The notes under the pieces: generated by a model | Told to the model about the DNA's origin: nothing | The model's input: the letters and a program-made list of their open reading frames with translations, nothing else | The model's database searches: none | Assembly (NCBI GenBank): GCA_900541905.1 | Contig: UQLQ01000005.1 | Span: forward strand, 1 to 64,000 | DNA from: an uncultured Oscillospiraceae bacterium | Lineage (GTDB): Bacteria > Bacillota > Clostridia > Oscillospirales > Acutalibacteraceae | DNA length: 64,000 nucleotides | Direction of reading: 5' to 3' | In this document: one piece after another, positions 51,296 through 61,534 of the stretch | How positions within the stretch are numbered: the stretch's first letter is position 1 | How the letters are laid out: each line of letters starts with the position of its first letter | Program-made: the position numbers and the translations under genes

Positions 51296-53365
51296 ATGGG
51301 CAAAATTCAGGTGTTGGATAAACAAATCGCAGAGCTGATTGCAGCAGGGGAAGTTGTAGACAGACCGGCCTCTGTGATCAAAGAATTGGTCGAAAACGCA
51401 ATTGATGCAGGAGCCACAGCGATTACGGTAGAAATCAAAAACGGCGGCGTAACCTTTATGCGTGTCACAGACAATGGCTGCGGTATTGCCCGTGAAGATG
51501 TTCCTACTGCTTTTTTGCGTCATGCTACCAGTAAAATTCGCAAACAAGATGATTTGGAAGCAATTGGAACCTTGGGTTTCCGTGGGGAGGCATTGGCCTC
51601 TGTTGCTGCGGTTGCAAACGTAGAGGTAATGACCAGAACAGCAGATGAACTGGCAGGTACTTTTTATGCAATCAGCGGCGGTGAACAGCAAGCGTGTGAA
51701 GATTATGGTTGTCCGCAAGGTACAACAATCATTGTAAAAGATATTTTTTATAATGTGCCTGCAAGAATGAAGTTTTTGAAAAAAGATACAGTGGAAGCCA
51801 ATGCTGTTTCCGGTGTTATGGATAAAATTGCATTATCTCATCCGGAGATTTCACTGCGCTTTATCAGAGATGGCAGGGAAACTTTACATACACCGGGGGA
51901 TGGACAGCTGAAATCTGCCATTTACGCAGTATTTGGCAAGGATTTTACCGCAGGTCTTATCCCTGTCGACTATGAATTTGAACATGTAAAGGTTTGGGGA
52001 TTTATCAGCAAACCTGCAGCTGCAAGACCAAACCGCAGTATGCAGCATTTCTTTATCAACGGCAGATATGTCAAAAGTAAAACTGCTATGGTGGCATTGG
52101 AGCAGGCATTTAAAGGTTCCTTAATGGTAGGAAAATTTCCAAGCTGTGTGCTGCACATCGAATTGTCTTACCGTGCCGTTGATGTAAATGTACATCCCAA
52201 TAAACTGGAAGTGCGTTTTATCAATGAAAAGCCGATTTTTGATGCTATTTATCACGGTGTACAAACGGCTTTGAATCAAGGAGATAAGCCGATTGTCATG
52301 GATGTTAAGAAGGTAATTTCTCATCATCCCTTTTATGTGCCGCCGGAAAAACCGGAGCAAATGCAACTAAAAACAACACCTTCCAAACCTGCATTTCAGG
52401 CAGATATGAAACAACAAACGCAGCAGACTGCTCCAAAACAGGAAGAAGCTGTTCCTGCATCCGGATTTGCCAAAGAGCTTTTTCAGAATAGCAGTGCAGA
52501 GAAGTTTCAAATGAATGACAGCGGAAGTATACAAAATTCTGTTTCCGATGTACAAATTCCCGCTTTCCATCATTATGAAAAAGATTCTCCCAGAATTACG
52601 TATGCGGATATTGATATTACTGTGGATGACAGAGAGGATTTTACAAAGTCAAATTCATCGTTGCCTACTACTGAGGTAATACCGCAGGAAAAAGAACAAC
52701 AAACAGAGAACCCCCATCAAACAGCGATACACGAGGAAACGCCGCAAGAGGCGGAGCGCTCTTCTGATGAATCAGCTGCAAAAACTGATTTAAAGCCGCT
52801 GCGCTTAGTAGGCGAAGCATTTGGAACCTATATTATCGCAGAACGAAATTGCGAAGAACTGGTGCTGATTGATAAGCATGCGGCTCACGAACGAATGCTG
52901 TACGAAAAGCTGAAAAAACAAGCTCCAGGTTCTGATTCTCAAATGCTGTTACAGCCGATTACCGTTACTTTGAATAAAGAGGAATATACGGCAGTATTGC
53001 AAGCACTTGATATCTTTGCAAAGGCAGGTTTTGAATTGGACGATTTTGGTGCAGGCACGATCTTGGTGCGAAGCGCACCTCTTTCTATGGAGCATGATGA
53101 TGTTTCGTCCGCTGTTATGGAGATGGCAGGATATTTAAGTCAGCAAAAGACAGACATTACCACAGAACACTTGGATTGGCTGTATCACAACATTGCTTGC
53201 AGGTCAGCAATCAAAGCGGGCGATAAAAGTTCTCCGCAGGAATTGTTGGCTTTGGTAGAGCAATTGGAGGAGGATGATACCATTCGGTATTGTCCACATG
53301 GTCGTCCTGTGAAAGTTGTAATCAAGAAAAAAGATTTGGAAAAACAGTTTGGCCGTATTCAGTAA
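51296..53365 (+). CDS. mutL: DNA mismatch repair endonuclease MutL
   Basis: A 689-residue GHKL ATPase and latent nicking endonuclease. N-terminal motifs: ELVENAIDAGA, DNGCGI, GFRGEALASVA. A long polar linker (about 340-490, rich in Gln/Glu/Ser) precedes the C-terminal domain with DKHAAHERMLYE, the endonuclease motif (usual form DQHA-x2-E-x4-E, here Lys for Gln), plus ACRSAIKAGD and CPHGRPV, which help bind zinc. GCGAGGTGC precedes the ATG. Works with MutS in strand-specific repair. Confidence 0.96.
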   Translation: MGKIQVLDKQIAELIAAGEVVDRPASVIKELVENAIDAGATAITVEIKNGGVTFMRVTDNGCGIAREDVPTAFLRHATSKIRKQDDLEAIGTLGFRGEALASVAAVANVEVMTRTADELAGTFYAISGGEQQACEDYGCPQGTTIIVKDIFYNVPARMKFLKKDTVEANAVSGVMDKIALSHPEISLRFIRDGRETLHTPGDGQLKSAIYAVFGKDFTAGLIPVDYEFEHVKVWGFISKPAAARPNRSMQHFFINGRYVKSKTAMVALEQAFKGSLMVGKFPSCVLHIELSYRAVDVNVHPNKLEVRFINEKPIFDAIYHGVQTALNQGDKPIVMDVKKVISHHPFYVPPEKPEQMQLKTTPSKPAFQADMKQQTQQTAPKQEEAVPASGFAKELFQNSSAEKFQMNDSGSIQNSVSDVQIPAFHHYEKDSPRITYADIDITVDDREDFTKSNSSLPTTEVIPQEKEQQTENPHQTAIHEETPQEAERSSDESAAKTDLKPLRLVGEAFGTYIIAERNCEELVLIDKHAAHERMLYEKLKKQAPGSDSQMLLQPITVTLNKEEYTAVLQALDIFAKAGFELDDFGAGTILVRSAPLSMEHDDVSSAVMEMAGYLSQQKTDITTEHLDWLYHNIACRSAIKAGDKSSPQELLALVEQLEEDDTIRYCPHGRPVKVVIKKKDLEKQFGRIQ

Positions 53366-53424
53366 TGTTTTCAATTTCGTTGTTTTTTCTTCATAATGAT
53401 ATGATAGGATACTAGGAGATTAAC

Positions 53425-54381
53425 ATGGAAAAACAGGAATTACAGAAAAAAATCCCGTTGGTAGTCATTGTGGGACCAACTGCCTCAGGAAAAAGCAAAT
53501 TGGCAGTAGAACTGGCACATTGGCTGCAAACGGAAATTGTATCAGCAGATTCCATGCAAATTTACCGCGGAATGCAAATTGGTACTGCCAAACCCACTGT
53601 GGAGGAGATGGAAGGCATTGCGCACCATCTCATAGACTTTGTGGAATTGAATGAACCGTTCAGTGTTGCCGATTATGTTGCACATGCAAAAACATGTGTA
53701 GAACGCATTGCACAGAAGGGGAAAATTCCGATTCTGGCGGGCGGTACAGGACTGTACATTAATTCATTTTTGGAGAATTTGCAATTTTCGGATGAAGAGA
53801 AGGACACAATTTTATGTGAACAGCTGGCAAAAAAAGCGAGGGAGCAAGGGGTGCAGGTGTTAGTAGAAGAGTTGCGTTCTTTTGACCCTCAGTCTGCAGA
53901 GAGAATCGATTCTCATAATGTTGGCAGAATCATTCGTGCAATTGAGATTTACAGAACCACCGGCATGACGATGACAGAACATATGGAGCAGTCCCGCCGA
54001 ATACCTTCTCCGTACTCTGCATGTATCATCGGACTTGATTATACGGACAGAGCCATTCTTTATGATCGTATCAATCGGCGTGTGGACCAAATGCTGCATA
54101 TGGGATTGGTAGAGGAAGCAAAACAAGTGCTCAGTGAGCAAGATGGTAAAACAGCATTGCAGGCAATTGGCTATAAAGAACTGTTGCCGTATTTTCAGGG
54201 GAATTTCACTTTAGAAGAAGCTGTGGAGCATATGAAGCGGGAAACACGACGATATGCAAAACGGCAGTTAACTTGGTTTCGCAGAAATCCCAATATTCAT
54301 TGGCTAAAGGTGGACGAAATGGAAAGTCACGAACAGCTGGTAGAAGAAGCAAAATCGATTGTAACGCAATTTCAATTTTAG
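53425..54381 (+). CDS. miaA: tRNA dimethylallyltransferase MiaA
   Basis: A 318-residue enzyme adding a dimethylallyl group to A37 of tRNAs reading UNN codons. P-loop VGPTASGKSKLAVELA (about 15-30), SADSMQIYRGMQIGTAKPT, HHLIDFV, and AGGTGLYI; C-terminal RRYAKRQLTWFRRN. It supplies the substrate of MiaB. ATG 53425 lies 60 bp after mutL. Confidence 0.96.
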   Translation: MEKQELQKKIPLVVIVGPTASGKSKLAVELAHWLQTEIVSADSMQIYRGMQIGTAKPTVEEMEGIAHHLIDFVELNEPFSVADYVAHAKTCVERIAQKGKIPILAGGTGLYINSFLENLQFSDEEKDTILCEQLAKKAREQGVQVLVEELRSFDPQSAERIDSHNVGRIIRAIEIYRTTGMTMTEHMEQSRRIPSPYSACIIGLDYTDRAILYDRINRRVDQMLHMGLVEEAKQVLSEQDGKTALQAIGYKELLPYFQGNFTLEEAVEHMKRETRRYAKRQLTWFRRNPNIHWLKVDEMESHEQLVEEAKSIVTQFQF

Positions 54382-54403
54382 TGTAGAAAGTAAAGGGTTT
54401 TCA

Positions 54404-55705
54404 ATGGGTATCTTAAATCATCCAATTTTAAAAAGAATTATCACAATTATCATAGTTGTCCTTTTATTGGTGTTCATTGGTTACCAAATTTGGCGTGCCA
54501 ATCATTCGTCTGTGGTAACAGAAACGGCTACTTATGCAAGCATTTCCGATACGATACAGGCAGAAGGTGTCATTATTAGGGATGAGACTCTCGTGCAGCA
54601 AAATACTGCAGGTGTTATTACCTATCATGTTTCTGACGGAACAAAAATCGCGAAAGACGGCTTAATTGCAACAGTTTACGATACTGCGGAAGATGCTACC
54701 ACACAACAAAGGCGAGAACAGCTGGAATCTCAGTTGACTACCCTGAAGGAATTAAACAGTGCCAGAACCACAACTACCTACACCAATCCGGATAACTTGG
54801 ATAAAGATATTCATACAAAATTATACACTTTATTAGAATCCATTCATGAGCGCGACAGAGACCAAATTGATAGTGATAAAGATTCCGTATTAAAGTCAAT
54901 TAATACACGTCAAATAGCAACCGGACAAGTCACAGATTTTAATGCAAAAATTCAGTCTCTCCAAGACCAATTAACGGCTTTGGGTTCTGTGAAAGGTACA
55001 AAGAAAGGCGAAATTACATCACCGTCTTCCGGTTATTTTGTCAGCTCTACAGATGGATATGAGTCTACCTTTAGTTATGCTGATGCTACCAATTTAACGG
55101 TGGAGGATTTAAAGACCAAAAAAGACCAAAAAGCCGAGACACAAGATAACAGTGTGATTGGAAAAATATGCGATTCTTATAACTGGTATGTTGCATGTAT
55201 TGTACCAGCTGACACGGCAACCAGATTGAAAGAAGGTGCTCAGGTATCCATTCAATTACCGTTTGTTTCTTCCGGAGATATTCCTGCTATGGTTGAGGCC
55301 GTGAACCAAACTGATGGTACTTCCGAGGCTGCTGTTATTTTAAGATGTAACTATATGAGTGATACACTTTCTAAGGTACGAGACGAAACCATCCAAATTA
55401 ATATTAATACCTATACAGGCATTCGTGTTAGTCAGCAGTCTGTCCGCTTCCAAACTGTTTCCAAAGATGTAACCGACGAAAACGGAAATACAACCACCGT
55501 AACCAAAGATGTAAAAGGCGTTTATATTCTATATGGCAATTCTATTAAATTTGTTGAGATTGTGCCGCTGTATAGTAGCAACAATTATGTCATATGTGAC
55601 CCTGACCCGGATACAAGCGAGTTAATGACAAGCGAAACATTAACATTATACGACGAAGTTGTGGTAGGAGGTAAAGATTTGTATGACGGAAAAATGGTTA
55701 AATGA
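54404..55705 (+). CDS. HlyD-like membrane-fusion/adaptor protein
   Basis: A 433-residue protein with one N-terminal membrane helix (IIVVLLLVFIGYQIW, about 17-31) and a large extracytoplasmic part. ISDTIQAEGVIIRDE and AGVITYHVSDGTKIAKDGLIATVYD form a lipoyl/barrel-sandwich hybrid, a coiled-coil hairpin follows (about 100-190), and ITSPSSGYFVSSTDGYES returns to the barrel. No partner transporter lies nearby. It sits between miaA and the ylmE-sepF-divIVA cluster, overlapping ylmE by 23 bp, so a cell-envelope or division role is possible but unproven. Confidence 0.83.
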   Translation: MGILNHPILKRIITIIIVVLLLVFIGYQIWRANHSSVVTETATYASISDTIQAEGVIIRDETLVQQNTAGVITYHVSDGTKIAKDGLIATVYDTAEDATTQQRREQLESQLTTLKELNSARTTTTYTNPDNLDKDIHTKLYTLLESIHERDRDQIDSDKDSVLKSINTRQIATGQVTDFNAKIQSLQDQLTALGSVKGTKKGEITSPSSGYFVSSTDGYESTFSYADATNLTVEDLKTKKDQKAETQDNSVIGKICDSYNWYVACIVPADTATRLKEGAQVSIQLPFVSSGDIPAMVEAVNQTDGTSEAAVILRCNYMSDTLSKVRDETIQININTYTGIRVSQQSVRFQTVSKDVTDENGNTTTVTKDVKGVYILYGNSIKFVEIVPLYSSNNYVICDPDPDTSELMTSETLTLYDEVVVGGKDLYDGKMVK

Positions 55706-56423
55706 TGAAGAACTTACAGCAAAAATTGCTGCATTGGAGGAAAATTATAAAATTGTAACGGAAAATGTAGCACAGGCAGCAATCAAATCCGGAAGAAAAC
55801 CGGAAGAGATTACCTTGCTGGCGGCAACAAAAACAGTTCCGGTACCTGTTATTAACAGAGCAATTGAACTTGGAATTACCTGCATAGGCGAAAACAAGGT
55901 ACAAGAATTGTGCGAAAAGTATGACCAATTGCATCTGGAACATTGTGACTGTCATTTTATCGGTCATTTGCAAACCAATAAGGTAAAACAACTGATTGGT
56001 AAAGTAAGCATGATTCATTCTGTAGACAGTGTGAAACTGGCAAAAGAAATCTCTAAAATTTCTCAGCAGCATCATTTGGTAACCGATATTTTAGTAGAAA
56101 TCAATGTAGGAAAAGAAGAAAGCAAGGGCGGTATATATATTGAGGATACAGAGTCGTTTTTGGGAGAAATATCCACATTATCTGGTATTTCTGTAAAAGG
56201 ATTGATGACAATACCGCCCGCAGACGAAAATATTACAAAAACAATACATTATTTTGAAAATATGTATAAGAAATTGGTTGACATTAGGTCTAAAAAATTA
56301 GATAATATATCTATGAATTGTTTGTCTATGGGTATGTCGGCGGATTACGCACAAGCAATTGAGGCAGGTGCCAATATTGTTCGTGTAGGTTCTGCATTGT
56401 TCGGACAAAGAGTTTATAAATAA
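55683..56423 (+). CDS. yggS: YggS-family PLP homeostasis protein (YlmE)
   Basis: A 246-residue single-domain alanine-racemase-fold PLP-binding protein. The cofactor lysine is in LLAATKTVP, followed by GENKVQEL, HFIGHLQTNKVK, INVGKEESKGG and LSMGMSADYAQAI, all family signatures. ATG 55683 lies within the 3' end of the HlyD-like gene after GTAGGAGGT. YlmE heads the sepF-ylmH-divIVA cluster in Firmicutes, as here. Controls free PLP and amino acid balance. Confidence 0.94.
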   Translation: MTEKWLNDEELTAKIAALEENYKIVTENVAQAAIKSGRKPEEITLLAATKTVPVPVINRAIELGITCIGENKVQELCEKYDQLHLEHCDCHFIGHLQTNKVKQLIGKVSMIHSVDSVKLAKEISKISQQHHLVTDILVEINVGKEESKGGIYIEDTESFLGEISTLSGISVKGLMTIPPADENITKTIHYFENMYKKLVDIRSKKLDNISMNCLSMGMSADYAQAIEAGANIVRVGSALFGQRVYK

Positions 56424-56470
56424 AACTGATTATCATTGCAGTAATAAAAACAACCGGGAGGAAACGACCA

Positions 56471-56956
56471 ATGAGTAGTGCAAAATTTGTTCAGAAATTT
56501 AAAGATATGTGGAATCCACCAGAGGATGAATTTGATGATTACGATTATGATGAGCAAGTAGAAGACGTTTATGAAGAGGAAGAGCCGGCTGAAGAATATC
56601 AAGAGCCAGCTCGTCATAGTCATGCTCGCGCTCAAGAAACAAATTCCAACAAAGTAGTAAATATCCATGCACAATCTCAAATTCAAGTGGTTTTATTCAA
56701 GCCGAATAACTTTGGTGAAGATACCAGAGCAATTGCGGATGAACTGCTAAAGGTACATACTGTTGTTTTAAATTTGGAAGATACCAACAAAGATGTTTCG
56801 CGCCGTATTCTGGACTTTTTAAGCGGCGTTGCATATGCTAACGGCGGAAAAGTAAAGAGAGTAGCTACCAGAACATTTATCATCACCCCATATAATGTAG
56901 ATTTGACCGGTGATGATTTAATCGACGAATTAGAAGGCAGCGGCGTTTATTTTTAA
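56471..56956 (+). CDS. sepF: Cell division protein SepF
   Basis: A 161-residue FtsZ-binding protein that shapes the septum. An N-terminal amphipathic helix (about 1-14) tethers to the membrane; an acidic linker DDYDYDEQVEDVYEEEEPAEE follows in pieces; the C-terminal domain (about 75-161) has VVLFKPNNFGEDTRAIADEL and SRRILDFLSGVAYANGG. GGGAGGAAAC precedes the ATG. Located between ylmE and ylmH as in other Firmicutes. Confidence 0.95.
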   Translation: MSSAKFVQKFKDMWNPPEDEFDDYDYDEQVEDVYEEEEPAEEYQEPARHSHARAQETNSNKVVNIHAQSQIQVVLFKPNNFGEDTRAIADELLKVHTVVLNLEDTNKDVSRRILDFLSGVAYANGGKVKRVATRTFIITPYNVDLTGDDLIDELEGSGVYF

Positions 56957-56962
56957 GCGGTT

Positions 56963-57730
56963 ATGTCGGACAAACATAGTGTAAAAAGTGCTCAGTCAAT
57001 TTTTTTGGCACGTGTGCAGGACGCAGTCAATTTGTGTGACAAACGGCATAAGCCGCAGTTTATCGGTTTTCTTGATGAAAAAGAACAATTATATACTGAA
57101 AAATTAACATCACAAATGGGCTTTAAAAACTATATGTTTTGGGGTGGTCATACTTCCTCAGAGCGTGTAGTTTTTGGTGCGTTTCCGGACTATATAGAGC
57201 CAAGCGTCGATCTTTTTCCGATTCAGACCATAACAGCAACCTTTCGAACATGTGACCAATTGTCTCACAGAGACTTTTTGGGTGCATTGCTGTCGTTAGG
57301 AATCGAAAGAGAAACATTGGGCGATTTTTTAATTGAGGATGGCCGATGTGTATTTTTTGTACGTGAAGAAATCAGTCAATTTATTCTCATGCAAGTAAAA
57401 AAGATTGGACGTGTCGGCGTTACGTTAAAAGAAGGTACAGAACTTCCTTTGCCAATGGGCAAAGGATTTACTGAGTTTTCCTTTGTCGTTGCATCTCCAA
57501 GATTGGACTGTGTTACGGCAGCGCTTGTTGGTTATAGCCGAGAAAAGTCCGGTGCTGCGATTAAAGCAGGACTGGTAACACAAAATTATCAAGTTGCTGT
57601 GTCTGCCTCTCAAAAGGTAGATGCGGGCGACAAGATTTCAATCCGCGGAAAAGGTAAGTTTGTGCTGGATCGAATCGGTCCTATGACTAAGAAGGGTAGA
57701 CTCAGCATATTTGGTAGAAAATACAAATAA
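56963..57730 (+). CDS. ylmH: YlmH-family S4-domain RNA-binding protein
   Basis: A 255-residue protein with an N-terminal YlmH/RRM-like module (FIGFLDEKEQLYTEKL, MFWGGHTSSERVVFGAFPDY) and a C-terminal S4 domain (about 180-250: LDCVTAALVGYSREKSG, VDAGDKISIRGKGKFVLDRI). YlmH relatives rescue stalled 50S peptidyl-tRNA complexes. Starts only 6 bp after the sepF stop; the RBS (AAGCGG) is weak, which suggests coupled translation. Confidence 0.93.
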   Translation: MSDKHSVKSAQSIFLARVQDAVNLCDKRHKPQFIGFLDEKEQLYTEKLTSQMGFKNYMFWGGHTSSERVVFGAFPDYIEPSVDLFPIQTITATFRTCDQLSHRDFLGALLSLGIERETLGDFLIEDGRCVFFVREEISQFILMQVKKIGRVGVTLKEGTELPLPMGKGFTEFSFVVASPRLDCVTAALVGYSREKSGAAIKAGLVTQNYQVAVSASQKVDAGDKISIRGKGKFVLDRIGPMTKKGRLSIFGRKYK

Positions 57731-57748
57731 TTTAGGAGGGCTTATAGG

Positions 57749-58648
57749 ATGCTTACCATTAACGATATCATTAATGCTAGTTTCAATAAATCAAATTTTG
57801 GCGGTTATAAAACCGAAGATGTGGACATTTTTATTGATGAGGTAAAAGAGTCCTATGAGTTATTGATTAAAAAGAATATTGAACAAAAAGAAGCGAATGA
57901 AAGCCTTGCTGAAGAAAATAGAAAATTAGCAAAAAAAATTGACCTTCTTGCAAAAAAAGTGGAGGAATATCGTGAAGAAGAAAATGAAATCAAAAATGCT
58001 CTTATCAGTGCACAAAAATTAAGCGAAGCTGCAATTCGCGAAGCACGCCATAAAGCAGAGATTATTCTAAAAGATGCTCAAATGAAAGCGGATGAAAAAG
58101 TTGCTTCCATTGCTGACGAAGTAGAAGAGAAAAAAGAAGAGCTTGAAAAAATGAGACAAATTGTGTCTGATTTCAGAAAAACTTTGTTGGATAAATATAA
58201 AGAGCATTTAACTTTGATTAATAACATTCCAAACAGAAAAAAACAGGTGAAACTGGAAGAACCAAAACAACCGGAACCAACAGAAGAAAATAAGCCAAAA
58301 GAATTGCATACACAGTCTTTGGAAGAGCATATGATTGAGAAAACACAACCAATCGATATCAAAGGTGCTATTGGAAAAGAGCCTAGCGAGGAAGAGACAG
58401 ATTTTGCTTCTGCACAGCAAAGTTCTCAAGAAACAGCTTCTAAAGTAACTTCCTCCATTGAAGTGGAAGAAGTGGACGAAGCTCCTACAAAGAAATTTCA
58501 TCTAAATGCAACCAGTTTTGAAAAAGCACCTGAAGAGCGCAGAGGTCGTGATTTGCGTTACGATGTACTAAAATTTGGTGAAGACTATAATATTGCAGAA
58601 GATGATGACGACGAACCTTCATCAAGCAGAATGAAACGCAATAAATAA
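57749..58648 (+). CDS. divIVA: DivIVA-family septum/polar organiser
   Basis: A 299-residue protein. The N-terminal membrane-curvature domain is INASFNKSNFGGYKTEDVD (about 8-26), with the conserved Phe/Arg-type tip residues. A long coiled coil (about 30-160) and a disordered acidic tail (about 170-299) follow. The tail is longer than in B. subtilis DivIVA (164 aa). TTAGGAGGGC precedes the ATG. Conserved place upstream of ileS. Confidence 0.92.
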   Translation: MLTINDIINASFNKSNFGGYKTEDVDIFIDEVKESYELLIKKNIEQKEANESLAEENRKLAKKIDLLAKKVEEYREEENEIKNALISAQKLSEAAIREARHKAEIILKDAQMKADEKVASIADEVEEKKEELEKMRQIVSDFRKTLLDKYKEHLTLINNIPNRKKQVKLEEPKQPEPTEENKPKELHTQSLEEHMIEKTQPIDIKGAIGKEPSEEETDFASAQQSSQETASKVTSSIEVEEVDEAPTKKFHLNATSFEKAPEERRGRDLRYDVLKFGEDYNIAEDDDDEPSSSRMKRNK

Positions 58649-58672
58649 TCCATTAAGGAGAGAACATTAAGA

Positions 58673-61471
58673 ATGTCACAAGATTATAAAAATACGCTTA
58701 ACTTACCGCAGACCGATTTTTCTATGCAGGCAGGTTTACCAAAAAAAGAGCCTGTGATGCTTGAAAAATGGGAGCAAGATGGCATTTATGATAAATTGAT
58801 GAAAAAGAATGAGGGAAAGCCACGTTTTGTTTTGCATGACGGCCCTCCATATGCCAATGGTGACATCCATCTGGGTACTGCACTGAACAAAACTTTAAAA
58901 GATTTTATTGTTCGTTATAAAAATATGTCCGGTTTTCAGGCGCCTTATGTTCCTGGATGGGACACACACGGTTTGCCTACGGAATTAAAAGCACGTAAAA
59001 AAGCAGGCGTTGACAATTCCAGCACTATTTCAGACGTAGAGCTTAGAGAAATGTGCCGAGAATTTACGTTGGGTTACTTGGATGACCAAAGAAAACAATT
59101 TAAGCGTATTGGCGGTCTTGGTGAGTGGAATAATCCATATATCACGTTGACACGTGATTTTGAGGCAACTCAAATTGAAATTTTCTCTAAAATGGCTACA
59201 AGTGGTTACATTTACAAAGGGTTAAAACCGGTTCATTGGTGTCCCGATTGTGTGACAGCACTTGCGGAAGCTGAAATTGAATATGCAGAAGATCCGTGCT
59301 ATTCCATTTATGTGAAATTTGCTGTGTCCGATGATAAAGGAATCTTATCCAAATTAGGTGTAGACCCGGACAAAACCTATTTTGTCATTTGGACGACCAC
59401 AACATGGACATTACCAGCAAACCTTGCAATTTGTGTGGGTCCGGAATTTGATTATTCCATTGTAAAATGTGATGGCGAATATTACATTATGGCAACAGCC
59501 CTGTATGAGAAGGCAATGGAAGCTGCAGCAAAAGCAGAATATGAAGTTGTAGCTTCTTTAAAAGGTGCCGAAATGGAATATATGAAGGCAAAGCATCCAT
59601 TTATCGACAGAGAATCCTTGGTTATTGTGGGCGACCATGTTACACTGGAAAGCGGTACAGGTTGTGTTCATACAGCTCCCGGTCATGGTGTGGACGACTA
59701 TAATGTTTGTAAAAACAATTATCCGGAATTGCCTATCATTGTTCCCGTAGATAATCATGGCAAAATGACTGCGGAAGCAGGAGAACAATTTGCAGGTCTT
59801 TCCACGGATGAAGCAAGCCGTGCAATTGGCAAACATTTGGAAGAGATTGGCGCAATGTTTGCTGCAAAGAGAATCGTTCACCAATATCCGCACTGCTGGC
59901 GTTGTAAAAATCCTGTGTTATTCCGTGCAACAGAGCAATGGTTCTGTTCTGTAGATGATATTAAGGAGCAAGCAGTCAAAGCAATTCAAGATGTTACTTG
60001 GATTCCCGGCTGGGGACAAGACCGCATCACCTCTATGGTGCAAGATAGAAACGACTGGTGTATTTCCCGTCAGCGCAGATGGGGCGTGCCGATTCCTATT
60101 TTCTATTGTAAAGAATGCGGCGAACCTTTAATTTCAGAAGAAGCTATGGCAGCTGTATCTGAAATGTTCCGCACAGAAGGCTCTGACCAGTGGTATGTAA
60201 AACCTGCGGAAGAGATTATTCCTAAAGGCATTGCTTGTAAAAAATGCGGCTGCACTCATTTTGACAAAGAAAAAGATATTATGGACGTTTGGTTTGATTC
60301 AGGCGTTACCCATGCTGCTGTTTTGGATAAAAGACCAAACTTACATTGGCCAGCTGACCTTTATTTGGAGGGCGCCGACCAATATCGCGGTTGGTTCCAA
60401 TCCTCTTTATTAACAGCGGTGGCATGGCGCGGTACTGCTCCTTATAAAGCTGTAGTTACTCATGGATGGGTTGTGGACGGTGAAGGCAGAAAAATGTCCA
60501 AGTCTCTTTCCAACGGTGTAGCGCCTAACAAAATTATTGAGCAATACGGTGCAGACATTTTACGTTTGTGGGTTGCATCTTCTGATTATCATGCAGATAT
60601 TAGAATTTCTCCTGAAATTTTAAAACAATTGTCAGATGCTTATCGTAAAATTCGCAATACTGCAAGATTTATCTTAGGAAACCTTGCAGATTTTAATCCG
60701 GACCAAGACAAAGTGTCCTTTGAGGAATTGCTGCCAATTGACCGCTGGGCGTTGCACAGATTTGATTTGGTAAATCAAAAAGCACGCGCAGGTTATGATG
60801 CTTTTGAATTCCATCAAGTGTATCATGCAATCCATAACTTCTGTGTTGTGGATATGTCTAACTTCTATTTAGATGTAATTAAAGATCGTCTTTATGTAGA
60901 AAAGGCAAACAGCAAAGAGAGACGCGCAGCACAGACAGCCATGTATACGATTTTGGATGGCATGACAAGATTGATTTCTCCAATTTTGGCATATACTTCT
61001 GATGAAATTTGGCAGGCAATGAAACATGACGCTTCTGCTGATGCAAAAAATGTGGTGCTAAACCAAATGCCTGAACCAACCGGAGTAAATGTGGATGAAA
61101 TCTTTATTCAAACATGGGATCGTATCCACGATATTCGTGATGCAGTGAAAAAGGCACTGGAATTGGCACGTAATGAGAAATTGATTCGTGCTTCCTTAGA
61201 TGCCAAAGTACAGTTATTCTGTGACGGCGAAATGTATGATTTTGTAAAATCTGTGGAAGCAGAATTGCCGGTTGTATTTATTGTGTCTCAAGTAGAACTT
61301 GTAAAAGGCGGAAAGGGCACTTTTGTAAGCGAAGATTTGCCTGAACTTTCCGTTACTGTATTGCCTGCAGAAGGAGATAAATGTTCCCGCTGCTGGACTT
61401 ACAGCAATACAGTTGGAAGTAATGAAAAACATCCTGAGGTATGTGCACATTGTGCATCTGTACTGGAATAA
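58673..61471 (+). CDS. ileS: Isoleucyl-tRNA synthetase
   Basis: A 932-residue class I synthetase. HIGH-type motif PPYANGDIHLGTALNK near the N-terminus, the CP1 editing domain (TWTLPANLAI, ESGTGCVHTAPGHG with the editing threonine/histidine/aspartate), KMSKSLSNG, and a C-terminal zinc finger CSRCWTYSNT then CAHC. That pattern is the bacterial mupirocin-sensitive type 1 layout. The 24-bp gap from divIVA leaves no room for a T-box, so it depends on upstream promoters. Confidence 0.97.
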   Translation: MSQDYKNTLNLPQTDFSMQAGLPKKEPVMLEKWEQDGIYDKLMKKNEGKPRFVLHDGPPYANGDIHLGTALNKTLKDFIVRYKNMSGFQAPYVPGWDTHGLPTELKARKKAGVDNSSTISDVELREMCREFTLGYLDDQRKQFKRIGGLGEWNNPYITLTRDFEATQIEIFSKMATSGYIYKGLKPVHWCPDCVTALAEAEIEYAEDPCYSIYVKFAVSDDKGILSKLGVDPDKTYFVIWTTTTWTLPANLAICVGPEFDYSIVKCDGEYYIMATALYEKAMEAAAKAEYEVVASLKGAEMEYMKAKHPFIDRESLVIVGDHVTLESGTGCVHTAPGHGVDDYNVCKNNYPELPIIVPVDNHGKMTAEAGEQFAGLSTDEASRAIGKHLEEIGAMFAAKRIVHQYPHCWRCKNPVLFRATEQWFCSVDDIKEQAVKAIQDVTWIPGWGQDRITSMVQDRNDWCISRQRRWGVPIPIFYCKECGEPLISEEAMAAVSEMFRTEGSDQWYVKPAEEIIPKGIACKKCGCTHFDKEKDIMDVWFDSGVTHAAVLDKRPNLHWPADLYLEGADQYRGWFQSSLLTAVAWRGTAPYKAVVTHGWVVDGEGRKMSKSLSNGVAPNKIIEQYGADILRLWVASSDYHADIRISPEILKQLSDAYRKIRNTARFILGNLADFNPDQDKVSFEELLPIDRWALHRFDLVNQKARAGYDAFEFHQVYHAIHNFCVVDMSNFYLDVIKDRLYVEKANSKERRAAQTAMYTILDGMTRLISPILAYTSDEIWQAMKHDASADAKNVVLNQMPEPTGVNVDEIFIQTWDRIHDIRDAVKKALELARNEKLIRASLDAKVQLFCDGEMYDFVKSVEAELPVVFIVSQVELVKGGKGTFVSEDLPELSVTVLPAEGDKCSRCWTYSNTVGSNEKHPEVCAHCASVLE

Positions 61472-61480
61472 AATAGAACG

Positions 61481-61511
61481 AGAAGGGTGAGCAAAGTGTT
61501 CACCCTTTTTT
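61481..61511 (+). terminator. Intrinsic terminator between ileS and lspA
   Basis: AGAAGGGTGA/TCACCCTTTTTT hairpin right after the ileS stop. It lies inside the longest open frame of lspA, which supports the later TTG start of that gene. Confidence 0.82.
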
Positions 61512-61534
61512 CGAATAATAACGGAGGTGTTCGC

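Noticed and set aside
58649..58672. T-box leader before ileS
   Set aside because: Only 24 bp separate divIVA from ileS and contain just a ribosome binding site.
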